This document shows, in pieces, positions 18,056-28,187 of a DNA stretch of 64,000 nt. A program made the translations under genes and the position numbers. The stretch's first letter is position 1, and every line of letters begins with the position of its first letter. The notes below the pieces were generated by a model that was not told where the DNA came from, made no database searches, and was given only the letters and a program-made list of their open reading frames with translations. The stretch is from NCBI RefSeq assembly GCF_023349185.1, contig NZ_JAKIKY010000003.1:124001-188000 (forward strand), written 5' to 3'. Origin of the DNA: Shewanella aquimarina. Its GTDB lineage: Bacteria; Pseudomonadota; Gammaproteobacteria; Enterobacterales; Shewanellaceae.

Positions 18056-20566
18056 ATGATTAAAACAAGCAGATTAGCTGCGGCAGTTAAATTAAGTTTA
18101 ATTGCGACAGTGTCGACCAGCGGATATTTTGTTGCCAACAATGCCGTTGCTGCCGAAGAAAGTGCCTCTTTTGAACGTATCGCGGTAACGGGTTCACGCA
18201 TTCAACGTCAAGACATGGAAACGGCTTCACCTGTTACCGTTATCGACGCCAGTGCCATTCGCGCCGAGGGTTACAATTCGGTCGATGAGATCCTACAGGC
18301 GCAACCTGCCATGGCGGGTATGGCAGTAGGCTCTACCACTAACAATGGTGCCGACGGTGTCGCCCAGGTGGATCTACGTGGTATGGGGGCGAGCCGTACC
18401 TTGGTACTGTTAAATGGCCGCCGCATGGTGAACTCAGGTTCGGGTGCAGACAGTGCCGTGGATCTCAACACCATCCCAGTGGCGATGATCGCTCGTGTGG
18501 AGATCCTGAAAGATGGCGCCTCCGCGGTGTATGGTTCCGACGCCATTGCAGGTGTGGTTAACATCATCACTAAGAAAGATTTCGAAGGCTTCCAGCTAGA
18601 CATCAATGGCGGCGCCACCGACAAGGGTGACGGTGAAAATGTCGAGATCAGTGCACTCTATGGTTTCAATACCGATGGTGGTAACTACACCTTTGGTGTG
18701 GCCTATTCGGACCGTGGCGGCGTGATGCAAAAAGATCGCGACTGGGTGGAGAAGGGCGCTAGTAGCTTTATCCCAACCGGCTCGCTAGGCGGTAAGGTGC
18801 AGGATGAGAATGGTAATTGGGTCGATCGCACCGAGGGTTATGACTATACCCAGGATAGCTGGCTGCAGACGCCAAATGAGCGTTACAGTTTCTTCGCCAA
18901 TGCGACGCAAGAACTGGTTAACGACATCGTCTTTACTGGTGATCTCTTATACACCAAGCGCCAATCAGAGCAGATGATGGCGGCTCAGCCGGCCTCTGTG
19001 ATGTTGGATGTGTGTACGCCAAGTTCAACAGGTAACTGCATCACGCTAACCGACGAGATGATTGCCGGCGGTATCGCCCCTGACGATCAAGGCCGTGTGG
19101 AATACCGCAGAAGAACCACAGATGCCGGTAACCGTATCTATGAGCAAGACACAGATACCCTACGCGTATCTGCCGGTCTAGCCGGTGAGTTTGATGTTCA
19201 TACGGGTATCGCCTGGGATCTCTCTTACACCTATGGTAAGAACAAGGCGGAAACCTGGGTTCATAACTCTATCAATGCCAAGAACATGGAACAGTCTGTC
19301 TACGACAACCAGGATGCCTGGTTCAGCGGCGACCCACTGTCTCAAGCCATCATTGACGACATCAGCTACCTTGAGTCCACCACGGGCGGTAACGAGCAGC
19401 ACATCGTCTCTGGTGTGATCAGCGGTGAAGCCTTCGACCTGGAAGCGGGCCCTGTCGCTTATGCGATCGGCGCCGAATACCGTCATGACAGCGGTTACTA
19501 CAATCCCGACCCTGTGATCGTCGCCGGTGAAGGCACGGCGGCGCAGCAAGATCCTACCGATGGTAGCTACAGCGTGATCTCTGTGTATCAAGAGGTGAGC
19601 GTACCATTCACCGACAAGCTAACCGGTGATTTTGCGCTGCGTTTCGATGACTACTCTACCTTTGGTAACGCATCGACCTGGAAGATAGGTTTGACCTATG
19701 AGGCGACCGACGACCTTATGCTACGCGCCGTGGCGGCTACCGGTTTCCGTGCGCCAAACGTGAGCGAGCTGTATGGCGGTAACGTGGGTTCATACGACTA
19801 CCTGGACGATCCTTGGGGTAACGAGCAGGACCCACAGATTTTGGTGAACTACACCTCAGATCCCGATCTGAAGGCGGAATCGTCTGAGTCTTACACTGCA
19901 GGTCTTGTCTACTCGCCAAGCTATATCGATGGCATGTCGCTGACCTTGGATTACTGGCGCTTTAAGATCACAGATGCCATCTCGCGTCTGGACGTTCAGG
20001 CGGGTCTAAATGCCTGTCACGCCGGAGATACCACTGCCTGTGAGACCTTCGGTATCACGCCAGACGGTAACCTGGAAAACTTAACCAACCCGCTGACCAA
20101 CGTGGGCTATCAAGACACGAGTGGTGTCGACTTTAACCTGGCTTACCGTTTTGAGGGCCTTGGCTTAGATTGGAGCATCAGCAACGATCTGACCTACCTG
20201 CTTGAGTTTGAGCAGGATGGCATCGACTACACTGGCACCATCGGCGGCATGTTCGGTGGCTATGCTAAAGTGAAGAATAACTTTAGCGTGAAGGCTGGCC
20301 AGGGTGACTGGAGTGTGATGTACTCTAACCGTTATATCGGTGAGATGGACGACATCAACTATGGTGATGCGGTTGACTCTGTGCTGTACCACAACATCTC
20401 TGGTATGTACCACATCAACGACAGCATTACCGCTAGCCTGGGCGTGAAGAACTTCACCGATGAGAAGCCTGTGATGGTGGCCAGCGGCAACGAGGCGGGC
20501 ACAGTGCCTGAGGTTTACGACACTATCGGTCGTCAGATCTACGGCGGTGTAACCGTTAAGTTCTAA
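18056..20566 (+). CDS. TonB-dependent outer-membrane receptor
   Basis: 836 residues. The signal peptide is residues 1 to about 33 (cleavage near NNAVAAEE). The TonB box region ERIAVTGSRI is followed by a plug domain (SPVTVIDASAIRAEGYNSVD ... VEILKDGASAVYGSDAIAGV) and a 22-strand barrel ending in GGVTVKF, with the terminal aromatic residue required for outer-membrane insertion. The GSRI-type plug and Asp/Asn-rich loops resemble Shewanella receptors for peptides, carbohydrates or other organic nutrients rather than classic siderophore receptors; this is inference. There are no transport or degradation genes beside it, so the substrate cannot be named. Strong terminator downstream. Confidence 0.93.
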   Translation: MIKTSRLAAAVKLSLIATVSTSGYFVANNAVAAEESASFERIAVTGSRIQRQDMETASPVTVIDASAIRAEGYNSVDEILQAQPAMAGMAVGSTTNNGADGVAQVDLRGMGASRTLVLLNGRRMVNSGSGADSAVDLNTIPVAMIARVEILKDGASAVYGSDAIAGVVNIITKKDFEGFQLDINGGATDKGDGENVEISALYGFNTDGGNYTFGVAYSDRGGVMQKDRDWVEKGASSFIPTGSLGGKVQDENGNWVDRTEGYDYTQDSWLQTPNERYSFFANATQELVNDIVFTGDLLYTKRQSEQMMAAQPASVMLDVCTPSSTGNCITLTDEMIAGGIAPDDQGRVEYRRRTTDAGNRIYEQDTDTLRVSAGLAGEFDVHTGIAWDLSYTYGKNKAETWVHNSINAKNMEQSVYDNQDAWFSGDPLSQAIIDDISYLESTTGGNEQHIVSGVISGEAFDLEAGPVAYAIGAEYRHDSGYYNPDPVIVAGEGTAAQQDPTDGSYSVISVYQEVSVPFTDKLTGDFALRFDDYSTFGNASTWKIGLTYEATDDLMLRAVAATGFRAPNVSELYGGNVGSYDYLDDPWGNEQDPQILVNYTSDPDLKAESSESYTAGLVYSPSYIDGMSLTLDYWRFKITDAISRLDVQAGLNACHAGDTTACETFGITPDGNLENLTNPLTNVGYQDTSGVDFNLAYRFEGLGLDWSISNDLTYLLEFEQDGIDYTGTIGGMFGGYAKVKNNFSVKAGQGDWSVMYSNRYIGEMDDINYGDAVDSVLYHNISGMYHINDSITASLGVKNFTDEKPVMVASGNEAGTVPEVYDTIGRQIYGGVTVKF

Positions 20567-20581
20567 CGAGCAATTGGAATT

Positions 20582-20609
20582 AAAAAAGCGCCCTAGGGCG
20601 CTTTTTTTA
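20582..20609. terminator. Bidirectional terminator between the TonB receptor and gloA
   Basis: A perfect GCGCCCTAGGGCGC palindrome flanked by an A-run on the left and T7 on the right, so it can serve both converging genes. Confidence 0.85.
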
Positions 20610-20623
20610 TGCAAGTTTAACGA

Positions 20624-21034
20624 TTAGCCTAAACCCTGCTGGGCAGATCTCATCTGAATGAACTCTATCTTGTAGCCATCAGGGTCTTCAACGAAGGCGA
20701 TCTCTGTGGTGCCGCCGGCGACGGGGCCTGGCTGGCGGGTCACCTTACCGCCCGCGGCTTCGATGGCTGCACAGCGGCTGTAGATATCCTCTTCGCCAAT
20801 CGCCAGATGGCCAAAGCCGCTGCCGAGATCGTACTTGTCTGTGTCCCAGTTGTAGGTGAGCTCAACCACCGCGGCGCCAGTCGCCTCTTCGTCGAAGCCA
20901 ACGAAAGCCAGGGTATAGCGGTACTCTGGGTTTTCAGACTTGCGCAGTAGCTTCATGCCCAAGATTTCGGTGTAAAAATGTATGCTACGATCGAGATCGC
21001 CGACTCTCAGCATGGTATGTAAAAGTTGTGCCAT
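20624..21034 (-). CDS. gloA: Lactoylglutathione lyase (glyoxalase I)
   Basis: 136 residues. It isomerises the methylglyoxal-glutathione hemithioacetal to S-lactoylglutathione. The metal ligands are visible by comparison with the E. coli enzyme: His in [11 protein letters not shown], Glu in VVELTYNW, His in GHLAIGEED and Glu in YKIEFIQM. Length matches the Ni-dependent bacterial form. Monocistronic, converging on the TonB receptor gene. Confidence 0.95.
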   Translation of the reverse strand: MAQLLHTMLRVGDLDRSIHFYTEILGMKLLRKSENPEYRYTLAFVGFDEEATGAAVVELTYNWDTDKYDLGSGFGHLAIGEEDIYSRCAAIEAAGGKVTRQPGPVAGGTTEIAFVEDPDGYKIEFIQMRSAQQGLG

Positions 21035-21239
21035 AAGGACCTCTTTTTAGGAAAATGCTAGGCCCAAGTATACCTTATTTATCCGCCTTTTAAATCTGTG
21101 CTATCGGTTTGCTTATCCCGTGAAAGGTAGGATAAAACAGGCGTAAATCGTCATGATCCTTGTCACAGAATGGGGTGATGTCACTGGTGTTAACCCGGGC
21201 GGCTGGGATAATTGAGCCTGGTTATTAGAGGAGCTGTCG

Positions 21240-21323
21240 ATGCCAACCGAACTAAAAATGGCCCTAGGACTTACGGTCACCATAGCACTGTTTCTATCTG
21301 TGTTCTTTATGAGCATGTTTTAA
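21240..21323 (+). CDS. YnhF-like small membrane protein (27 residues)
   Basis: ATG at 21240 with an AGGAG ribosome site six bases upstream encodes 27 residues beginning MPTELKMALGLTVTIAL and ending in SMF, with one hydrophobic helix from about residue 8 to 25. It is followed after about 30 bases by a strong terminator, so this is a complete small transcription unit. The start pattern M-x-T-[DE]-L-K-x-[SA]-L-x2-T resembles E. coli YnhF, a 29-residue inner-membrane protein of unknown role. The family match is from memory and the sequence is short. Confidence 0.7.
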   Translation: MPTELKMALGLTVTIALFLSVFFMSMF

Positions 21324-21352
21324 TTCGTCTGCCTGATTTGGCAGTAGAGTCG

Positions 21353-21382
21353 TACAAAAAAAGCCGCTTCTGCGGCTTTTTT
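21353..21382. terminator. Bidirectional terminator between the small membrane protein and nth
   Basis: Stem AAAAAAGCCGC / GCGGCTTTTTT around a TTCT loop. A-run and T-run on either side let it end both converging units. Confidence 0.85.
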
Positions 21383-21444
21383 ATATTTGAGCTTAGGTAT
21401 TTATCTCGCCTTGGTGCTGCTAGCGCTTACCAAGACCAGAAGGC

Positions 21445-22086
21445 TTATTCGTCCGGATAGACCTTCTCTTTATACTCACAGAGGTCTTCAATCAGGCAAC
21501 TGCCACATCTTGGCTTGCGGGCGACACAGGTATAACGCCCGTGGAGAATAAACCAGTGGTGAACATCCACCTTAAACTCGGCAGGCACAACCTTTAGCAT
21601 CTTCTGTTCCACCTGATCCACGTTCTTGCCCATGGCAAACTTGGTGCGATTGGCGACGCGAAAGATGTGGGTATCGACGGCGATGGTCGGCCAGCCGAAG
21701 GCGGTGTTTAACACCACGTTGGCCGTCTTACGACCCACTCCCGGCAAAGCCTCCAGAGCCTCTCTGTCTTCGGGCACCTCACCGCCATGTTTCTCCAGCA
21801 AGATCTCGCAGGCCTTGATGACGTTGATAGCCTTGTTGTTATACAGGCCTATGGTCTTGATATAGTCTTTGAGTCCCTCGACGCCCAGATCATAGATGGC
21901 TTGGGCGGTATTTGCGACGGGAAACAGCTTGTCGGTGGCTTTGTTGACGCTCACGTCCGTAGCCTGGGCCGACAGGGTGACGGCAACCAGCAGCTCGAAG
22001 GGGGAGGAGAAGTTAAGTTCCGTTTCTGGTTTAGGGTTGTTATCGCGAAAGATCTCCAGGATCTTACGACGCTTTTCGGTATTCAT
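21445..22086 (-). CDS. nth: Endonuclease III
   Basis: 213 residues. This base-excision repair glycosylase/AP lyase removes oxidised pyrimidines. The helix-hairpin-helix LPGVGRKTANVVL contains the catalytic Lys, the catalytic Asp is in IAVDTHIFRV, and the [4Fe-4S] cluster Cys residues are in CVARKPRCGSCLIEDLC. It is the last gene of the rsx operon, 3 bases after rsxE; the rsx-nth linkage is also seen in E. coli. Confidence 0.97.
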   Translation of the reverse strand: MNTEKRRKILEIFRDNNPKPETELNFSSPFELLVAVTLSAQATDVSVNKATDKLFPVANTAQAIYDLGVEGLKDYIKTIGLYNNKAINVIKACEILLEKHGGEVPEDREALEALPGVGRKTANVVLNTAFGWPTIAVDTHIFRVANRTKFAMGKNVDQVEQKMLKVVPAEFKVDVHHWFILHGRYTCVARKPRCGSCLIEDLCEYKEKVYPDE

Positions 22087-22089
22087 AAC

Positions 22090-22788
22090 TTAACTCACCT
22101 TGGTAATGCGTGCGCGGGTCACTGCTGGGGCAGCCTCTGGGGCCGGTTTACGTGCCTCGAGCTGCTTGTCGATCATGTTCTTGATGGCAATGAGGAAGCC
22201 CATGGCGATAAAGGCGCCGGGTGGCAGCATCGCCAGCAGGAAGTTGGTATCCACCTGCCATAGGTGAATCGTTAATCCCTTGGCCCAGTCACCGAGCAGT
22301 AGGTCGGCGCCATCAAATAGCGTGCCTTGGCCGAGGATCTCACGACAAGCCCCGAGCAGCATAAGTACTAGGGTGAAGCCCAGTCCCATCATCAGGCCAT
22401 CAAAGGCTGCTTTAACCACGTTGTTACGTGAGGCAAAGGCCTCGGCGCGCCCTATGATGACGCAGTTGGTGACGATAAGGGGCAAGAAGATCCCAAGTGA
22501 TAGATATAGTCCGTAGGCGTAGGCGTTGATCAATAGCTGCACACAGGTCACCAGGGCGGCGATGATCATCACAAATACGGGAATGCGGATCTCCTTAGGC
22601 ACAAACTCTCGCACCAGGGAGACCAGCACGTTGGAGCCGACCAGCACAACAAGCGTGGCTAACCCAAGGCCGATGGCGTTGGTCAGGGTAGCGGTGACTG
22701 CGAGCAGTGGACACAAGCCCAGGAGCTGGACTAGGCCCGGATTATTCTTCCACAATCCTTGCCAGGCGATATCACGATAGTTACTCAT
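22090..22788 (-). CDS. rsxE: Electron transport complex subunit RsxE
   Basis: Integral membrane subunit of the Rsx (Rnf-type) ferredoxin:NAD-linked electron transport complex. Start chosen at the ATG at 22788 ([13 protein letters not shown]), which has a GAGGTG ribosome site 6 bases upstream; the longer frame from a GTG at 22800 is less likely. That gives 232 residues with about six membrane helices ([20 protein letters not shown], then others) and a short charged tail. It overlaps the rsxG stop by 8 bases. Confidence 0.93.
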   Translation of the reverse strand: MSNYRDIAWQGLWKNNPGLVQLLGLCPLLAVTATLTNAIGLGLATLVVLVGSNVLVSLVREFVPKEIRIPVFVMIIAALVTCVQLLINAYAYGLYLSLGIFLPLIVTNCVIIGRAEAFASRNNVVKAAFDGLMMGLGFTLVLMLLGACREILGQGTLFDGADLLLGDWAKGLTIHLWQVDTNFLLAMLPPGAFIAMGFLIAIKNMIDKQLEARKPAPEAAPAVTRARITKVS

Positions 22789-23419
22789 ATTGCACCTCAC
22801 AATTGGCAGGGCGGCTTAGCAGTGTCTGCTTGTTGGCATTAAAATAGCGCAGGGTGCGTTTAACCGCGCCGACGTAGGCTCTGGGGGTGATGGTCGCGCC
22901 GGTAAACTGATCGAATTGACCGCCATCTTTCTTTACCGCCCAACGCTTGTCTTGTTCACCTTGAATACTCTGACCCTTAAAGCTCAATACCCAGGGAGAC
23001 TTACGAAGATCTATCTTATCGCCAAGGCCAGGCGTTTCGTTATGGTTGAGGGTACGCACGCCCAGAACCTCACCTTTGACATCGATGGCGACGACCAGTT
23101 TGATTTGGCCGTTATAGCCATCTGGCGCGACCGTTTCCATGGCGATGGCCACGGGCTCGCCGCCTTGGCTAGCGATGTAGGCGGGCAGGGGTTCATCGAC
23201 TCCCAGTACGTCGGCGTCCTGGATCAGGATACAGTGCTCTATGAGTGCGTTGTCATGTATTTCATCAGGGATGATCTGATGCAAGGTTCTCATGAGTTCG
23301 AGATCTTGTTGCTGCTTGATCCGCTCGAAGGTTGACTGGTTAACCAGGGCCACCAAGGCGGTACACAGGAGGGCGAATAAACCCAGTAAGCTAGCATTTT
23401 TGACGATAGAACGTTTCAC
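22781..23419 (-). CDS. rsxG: Electron transport complex subunit RsxG
   Basis: Periplasm-facing flavoprotein subunit. Start chosen at the GTG at 23419 ([17 protein letters not shown]), preceded by AGGAG at 7 bases. A longer frame to 23503 would overlap rsxD and lacks a good site. 212 residues: one N-terminal membrane helix, then a soluble domain in which [12 protein letters not shown] carries the Thr that binds FMN covalently in this family. It lies 20 bases after rsxD. Confidence 0.93.
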   Translation of the reverse strand: MKRSIVKNASLLGLFALLCTALVALVNQSTFERIKQQQDLELMRTLHQIIPDEIHDNALIEHCILIQDADVLGVDEPLPAYIASQGGEPVAIAMETVAPDGYNGQIKLVVAIDVKGEVLGVRTLNHNETPGLGDKIDLRKSPWVLSFKGQSIQGEQDKRWAVKKDGGQFDQFTGATITPRAYVGAVKRTLRYFNANKQTLLSRPANCEVQYE

Positions 23420-23439
23420 TTCATACTCCTGCCGTGGGC

Positions 23440-24492
23440 TTAGCGGCTTGCTCTGTGGCCGTAGGCTCGGGGTTTGACATAATAATCGATAAAGGGTGCG
23501 CACAGGTTAGCCAATAGTACGGCAAAGGCAAAGGCATCAGGATAGCCGCCGAAGCTGCGGATCAGATAGACCAGCAGGCCAATCAGCGCACCGAAGATCA
23601 GTCGCCCACGAGTACTGGTTGCGGCGGTAACCGGATCGGTGGCGATAAAGAAGGCCGCTAACATGGTGGCGCCGGAGAACAGATGCAGCAGCGGGCCCAT
23701 GTGCGTGTCGGGGCTCAGCAGATAGCCGATACTGGCGCAGACAAACAGACTCGCTAAGATGGCGGTGCTGATCTGCCAGCGGATCAGTTTAAGCTTGAGC
23801 ATCACCAGACCGCCAGCCAGGTAGGCCAGGTTGATCACCGCCCAGCCGATACCAAAGCCATCACTGAAGCTTGCCTTAGCGAGGATCTCATCCAAGGTTA
23901 AACCGGTAGACAGGCCAGTCTTGACCGCATCCAGTGGCGTGGCCATGGTTACGCCATCGATACCGGCGCGGTAGGCGAGGATCTGCTCGGCGTCGGCTCC
24001 CTGAAAGATGATACTCAGGCTTTGCAAGAATCCTAGGTCATTCAGCGCCGCGCCACTCGGCGCAACCCAGCTGGTCATCTGCACCGGGAAGGAGATAAGC
24101 AGCATCACATAGGCCGCCATGGCGGGGTTAAAGATGTTGTTGCCCAGGCCGCCATAGAGTTGTTTGACCACTAAGATGGCAAACACCACGCCGATGCCGG
24201 CTATCCACCAGGGCGCCATCGCAGGGATTGCAACGCCTATCAAGAGGCCTGTGAGGGCCGCGCTGTTGTCGCTGATGGTCTTACCGACCGGACGTGCGCG
24301 CAGCTTCAATACCGCCGCTTCTGTGGCTATCGCGATAGCGATGGCCAAGGCTATCTGGATCAGGGTTCCCCAGCCAAAGAAGTAGCACTGAGCCAGCACG
24401 CCGGGCAGGGCGCACAGCATGACCTTAAACATCAGGCCGCGAGTTTGTGCCTTGGTGGACAGGTGTGGCGATGAGGCCAACTTAAATGCCAT
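23440..24492 (-). CDS. rsxD: Electron transport complex subunit RsxD
   Basis: 350 residues with about ten membrane helices. The covalent FMN site is [13 protein letters not shown] (Thr in the first motif). Other family landmarks are [17 protein letters not shown] and [17 protein letters not shown]. With RsxA, RsxE and RsxG it forms the membrane part of the complex. It starts 2 bases after the rsxC stop. Confidence 0.95.
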   Translation of the reverse strand: MAFKLASSPHLSTKAQTRGLMFKVMLCALPGVLAQCYFFGWGTLIQIALAIAIAIATEAAVLKLRARPVGKTISDNSAALTGLLIGVAIPAMAPWWIAGIGVVFAILVVKQLYGGLGNNIFNPAMAAYVMLLISFPVQMTSWVAPSGAALNDLGFLQSLSIIFQGADAEQILAYRAGIDGVTMATPLDAVKTGLSTGLTLDEILAKASFSDGFGIGWAVINLAYLAGGLVMLKLKLIRWQISTAILASLFVCASIGYLLSPDTHMGPLLHLFSGATMLAAFFIATDPVTAATSTRGRLIFGALIGLLVYLIRSFGGYPDAFAFAVLLANLCAPFIDYYVKPRAYGHRASR

Positions 24493-24494
24493 GA

Positions 24495-26960
24495 TTAATC
24501 CTTGTGCTCATTGTTTGGGTTCTCTGCCTGGGCTTTGGCCAGCTTCTTCGCCTTGGCCTTGGCAACCGCTGCGGCTATTTTTGCCTTCTTGATTGCTTCG
24601 GCATCCTCAACGGGTGCTTCTTGAATCGCTTGTTCGTCAGATGCGGCCTGTTCAGCTACTTCTTTGCCAGTCTTTTCCTGTTGGGCTTTTTTAGCCTTGG
24701 CCTTTTCGACTGCAGCAGCGATTTTTGCCTTCTTGATGGCCCCAGGATCGTCTGCAGGGACTGCTTGAACCGCTTGTTCGTCGGTCGCGACGGGTTCAGC
24801 TACTTGCTCTTCGCTGTTTGCTTGCTGAGCCTTCTTGGCTTTGGCCTTAGCAACCGCGGCGGCGATCTTAGCCTTCTTGATCGCTTCGGGGCTACTCGCC
24901 TCAGTTTCTGTGGCGTTAGGCGTTGACGCTTTTGTTGCTGTTTGCTCGCCCTCTGCATCTTCTTGTGGTGGAGCCTCGTGTGCCGATTCTGCCTGGGCCG
25001 CCTTCTTCGCCTTGGCGCGGGCAATGGCCGCGGCAACCTTCTCCTTCTGGCTTAAGGGCGCAGTTTCTTGGGCGTCTTGACCAAGGTTTTGAACTTCGTC
25101 CTGAGTGGCGCCTTGGCTGGCCTCAGATACTTCAGCCGAATTTTGTGCGGCCTTCTTTGCTTTGGCACGGGCGATGGCGGCGGCAACTTTATCTTTCTGA
25201 CTCATCGCGGCCGCTTCGCCAGTATTTGCGGTCGTAGCTTGCTGGTGCGACTCAGTCGGTTCTGTTGAGGCTGGTGCTTCAGACTTGGCCTTTTGCGCCG
25301 CCTTCTTAGCCTTGGCGCGTGCTATTGCCGCGGCAACCTTATCTTGTGGTTTTGTTGCGCCCTTGCCGTCATCAATATTGGTGGTCGCTGGCACCTGATC
25401 TTGTTCTTGCGCGGCTTTCTTGGCCTTAATCCTTGCCATGGCAGCGGCGACGGCGTCTTTATCTGACCCTGTCATCTGTGCCTTGCGGCGTTCGGCAGCC
25501 TGCTTGGCTTTCTCTTCTCGCGCCTGTTTTTCCTGTTCTAGACGCAGGGTACGGGAGTCGAACCTTTGCTTGGCGAGCTCCGCCTGTTTCTTCTCCTCGG
25601 CCTCCTGGCGTAGCGCCGATTTGGCGACGCGATAGTATTCCACTAGAGGGATATCGCTTGGGCAGACATAGCTGCAGCAGCCACACTCGATGCAGTCACG
25701 CAGATTATAACTAGCAGCCTTGTCATATTCCTGAGCCTTGGCATGCCAAAACAGTTGCTGGGGCAGCAGTTGCGCCGGACAGGCCTGGGCACACTCGCCG
25801 CAGCGGATGCAGGGCTGCTCCGGACTCGGCGGTGCAACCTCTTGCTCGCTCGGAAGCAAGACACAGTTGGTGCCCTTGGTAATGGGCGCCGCGACATTCG
25901 GCAGCATGTAACCCATCATGGGACCGCCGATGATCACCGGCGAATTTTCATCGCCTTTAAACTGCGCGGCGGCGAGCAGATGCTCGACGGGGGTGCCGAT
26001 AGGCACCCAGTAGTTACCGGGTTTAGCGATATTCTGGCCGGTCAGGGTCACCACGCGCTCAATAAGCGGCATGTTGCGGTAGACGGCCTGGGTAATGCTG
26101 TAGGCGGTGCCGACGTTCTGCACCAGAATTCCCAGGTTTGCCGGAATGGCGCCCGATGGCACCTCCTGTCCGGTTAAAATCTGGATCAGTTGCTTCTCGC
26201 CGCCCGACGGGTAGAGAGTTGGGATCTTACTCACTCGCGCGCAGTGACTCGGTAGCTGGCTGCGGTTGAGGGCATGGCTCATCTGCTCTATGGCCTGGGG
26301 CTTATTGTCTTCGATGGCGACAATGATGCGCTTGGGCCCGAGTAACTGGTGGATGATCGCTATGCCGCGGACGATTTCATCGCAGGCTTCCTGCATCAAC
26401 TTGTCGTCAGAGGTGATATAGGGTTCACACTCGACGCCGTTGATGATCAACAGCTCGATATCGCTGACAGGTTTGAGCTTGATATGGGTCGGGAAGGCCG
26501 CACCGCCGAGACCCGCGATGCCAGCTGCCTGCACGCGGCTGATGATGGCATCATTGTCCATCTGTGCCACCTGTTCTGGACTGAGCGGCGCATGAACTGT
26601 GTCGATCCACTGCTCCTGATGATCGTTTTCAATCACACAGGTCAGCACGGGCAACGCTGAGGCGTGGTTGCTGGCGCGCGCTTCGATGGCGATCACCTTG
26701 CCCGATGCGGGGGCGTGCACCGGCAGATAGCGAAAACCTTCGCCGAGTGTGAGCGGCTGCCCCTTGGTCACTGTGTCGCCAGCCTTGACGGCCAAGGTAC
26801 AGTTCTCACCGACACCCGGGACGGGAACCAGATAGTGATCCGCAAGGGGGAGTCTGGCTATCTCACTCTGGTTAGAAAGCGATTTATGCTCGGGTGGATG
26901 AATACCGCCGGGAATACGCCAGAGTGTGCCTTTATCTATCTGTTCTAACAAGGTTAACAC
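24495..26960 (-). CDS. rsxC: Electron transport complex subunit RsxC with long repeat tail
   Basis: 821 residues. The conserved core (1 to about 450) holds the NADH-dehydrogenase-like domain ([25 protein letters not shown]) and two [4Fe-4S] sites, [12 protein letters not shown] and [12 protein letters not shown]. From about residue 455 to the end is a charged Ala/Lys/Glu-rich tail holding seven repeats of the type [17 protein letters not shown] separated by acidic linkers. Such tails vary in length among RsxC proteins. The gene overlaps rsxB by 7 bases. Confidence 0.95.
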   Translation of the reverse strand: MLTLLEQIDKGTLWRIPGGIHPPEHKSLSNQSEIARLPLADHYLVPVPGVGENCTLAVKAGDTVTKGQPLTLGEGFRYLPVHAPASGKVIAIEARASNHASALPVLTCVIENDHQEQWIDTVHAPLSPEQVAQMDNDAIISRVQAAGIAGLGGAAFPTHIKLKPVSDIELLIINGVECEPYITSDDKLMQEACDEIVRGIAIIHQLLGPKRIIVAIEDNKPQAIEQMSHALNRSQLPSHCARVSKIPTLYPSGGEKQLIQILTGQEVPSGAIPANLGILVQNVGTAYSITQAVYRNMPLIERVVTLTGQNIAKPGNYWVPIGTPVEHLLAAAQFKGDENSPVIIGGPMMGYMLPNVAAPITKGTNCVLLPSEQEVAPPSPEQPCIRCGECAQACPAQLLPQQLFWHAKAQEYDKAASYNLRDCIECGCCSYVCPSDIPLVEYYRVAKSALRQEAEEKKQAELAKQRFDSRTLRLEQEKQAREEKAKQAAERRKAQMTGSDKDAVAAAMARIKAKKAAQEQDQVPATTNIDDGKGATKPQDKVAAAIARAKAKKAAQKAKSEAPASTEPTESHQQATTANTGEAAAMSQKDKVAAAIARAKAKKAAQNSAEVSEASQGATQDEVQNLGQDAQETAPLSQKEKVAAAIARAKAKKAAQAESAHEAPPQEDAEGEQTATKASTPNATETEASSPEAIKKAKIAAAVAKAKAKKAQQANSEEQVAEPVATDEQAVQAVPADDPGAIKKAKIAAAVEKAKAKKAQQEKTGKEVAEQAASDEQAIQEAPVEDAEAIKKAKIAAAVAKAKAKKLAKAQAENPNNEHKD

Positions 26961-27523
26961 TTAGATTCCTCGCTAATATTGACCACAGGTATGGCATTGA
27001 GCTGCCAGCTCCAGTTGTGTAATGTTTCGCCTACGGGGATCATGTCGATACAATCGACCGGGCAGGGCTCGACGCAGAGATCGCAGCCCGTGCAGTAATC
27101 TGTGATCACCGTGTGCATCTGTTTGCCTGTGCCTAGGATGGCGTCGACCGGACAGGCCTGAATGCATTTTGTACAGCCGATACACTCATCTTCACGAATA
27201 AAGGCGACCTTCTTTACTTGGGTCTCGGCAGAGGCGGTGAGCGGCTCGGGGTCGACACCCATCAGCTCGGCAAGTTTTTCCATGGTGGCGGTGCCGCCTG
27301 GTGGGCACTTGTTGATCTTCTCGCCGTTGGCGATCGCCTCGGCGTAGGGGCGACAGCCCGGATAGCCGCATTGACCGCATTGGGTTTGCGGCAGCAGGGC
27401 CTCGGCCTGATCGATAATGGGGTCACCTTCGACCTTGAACTTTTCGGCGGCGTAACCTAGCAGCGCGCCGAAGGCGAGGGCGAGTAATCCTAATAGGATG
27501 ATGGCAATAATAACTTGGCTCAT
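26954..27523 (-). CDS. rsxB: Electron transport complex subunit RsxB (ferredoxin)
   Basis: 189 residues. An N-terminal membrane anchor (3-22) precedes a four-Cys cluster motif [16 protein letters not shown] and two [4Fe-4S] ferredoxin motifs, [16 protein letters not shown] and [16 protein letters not shown]. It passes electrons into the Rsx complex. Two bases separate it from rsxA. Confidence 0.96.
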   Translation of the reverse strand: MSQVIIAIILLGLLALAFGALLGYAAEKFKVEGDPIIDQAEALLPQTQCGQCGYPGCRPYAEAIANGEKINKCPPGGTATMEKLAELMGVDPEPLTASAETQVKKVAFIREDECIGCTKCIQACPVDAILGTGKQMHTVITDYCTGCDLCVEPCPVDCIDMIPVGETLHNWSWQLNAIPVVNISEESKC

Positions 27524-27525
27524 GC

Positions 27526-28104
27526 TTAATTAACCAAACCTGTGAATCCCATGAAGCCCAGCGACATCAGGCCTGCGGTGATCATCGCGATGGCGCCACC
27601 CTTGAAGGGGGCCGGCACATCTGCGGCGGCCAGACGCTCGCGCATGGCGGAGAAGAGGATGAGTACGATAGAGAAACCGACTGCGGCGCCGAAACCATAG
27701 ATGGCCGACTCGATAAAGTCGTGCTTCTCGTTGACGTTGAGCAGCGCCACACCCAGTACGGCGCAGTTGGTGGTGATCAGCGGCAGGTAGATCCCCAGGG
27801 CCCTGTGTAGCGCGGCGCTGGTTTTCTGTACCAGCATCTCGGTAAATTGCACCACGACGGCGATAACCAAGATGAAGGCCATGGTGCGCAGATAGCTGAG
27901 ATCGAAGGGGGTCAACAGATAGGTGTCGACCAGATAACTCAGGATAGAGGCAAGGGTGAGTACGAAGGTGGTGGCCATCGACATGCCGATAGCCGACTCC
28001 AACTTACTCGATACCCCCATAAAGGGGCAGAGGCCAAGAAATTTAACTAATACAAAGTTGTTGACCAGCACTGTGCCGACCAATAGGAGGAGATATTCGC
28101 TCAT
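27526..28104 (-). CDS. rsxA: Electron transport complex subunit RsxA
   Basis: 192 residues with six membrane helices; [20 protein letters not shown] is the family N-terminus, with [10 protein letters not shown] carrying a conserved Cys. First gene of the seven-gene rsxABCDGE-nth operon, in which gaps are 20 bases or less. In E. coli this complex helps keep SoxR reduced; in other bacteria Rnf complexes couple ferredoxin and NADH to ion gradients. A short GC-rich hairpin (GGCC-TTTC-GGCC) lies at about 28144-28157 upstream. Confidence 0.96.
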   Translation of the reverse strand: MSEYLLLLVGTVLVNNFVLVKFLGLCPFMGVSSKLESAIGMSMATTFVLTLASILSYLVDTYLLTPFDLSYLRTMAFILVIAVVVQFTEMLVQKTSAALHRALGIYLPLITTNCAVLGVALLNVNEKHDFIESAIYGFGAAVGFSIVLILFSAMRERLAAADVPAPFKGGAIAMITAGLMSLGFMGFTGLVN

Positions 28105-28187
28105 CTCAATGGGTTATCTATATCTAATTTACGGGCTATTATCGGCCTTTCGGCCGTGATAAACAACACAAAGAATGAAGGGATTAT

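Noticed and set aside
24500..25640. Long plus-strand and alternate-frame open frames over the rsxC tail
   Set aside because: They are by-products of the Ala/Lys repeat codon pattern of rsxC.
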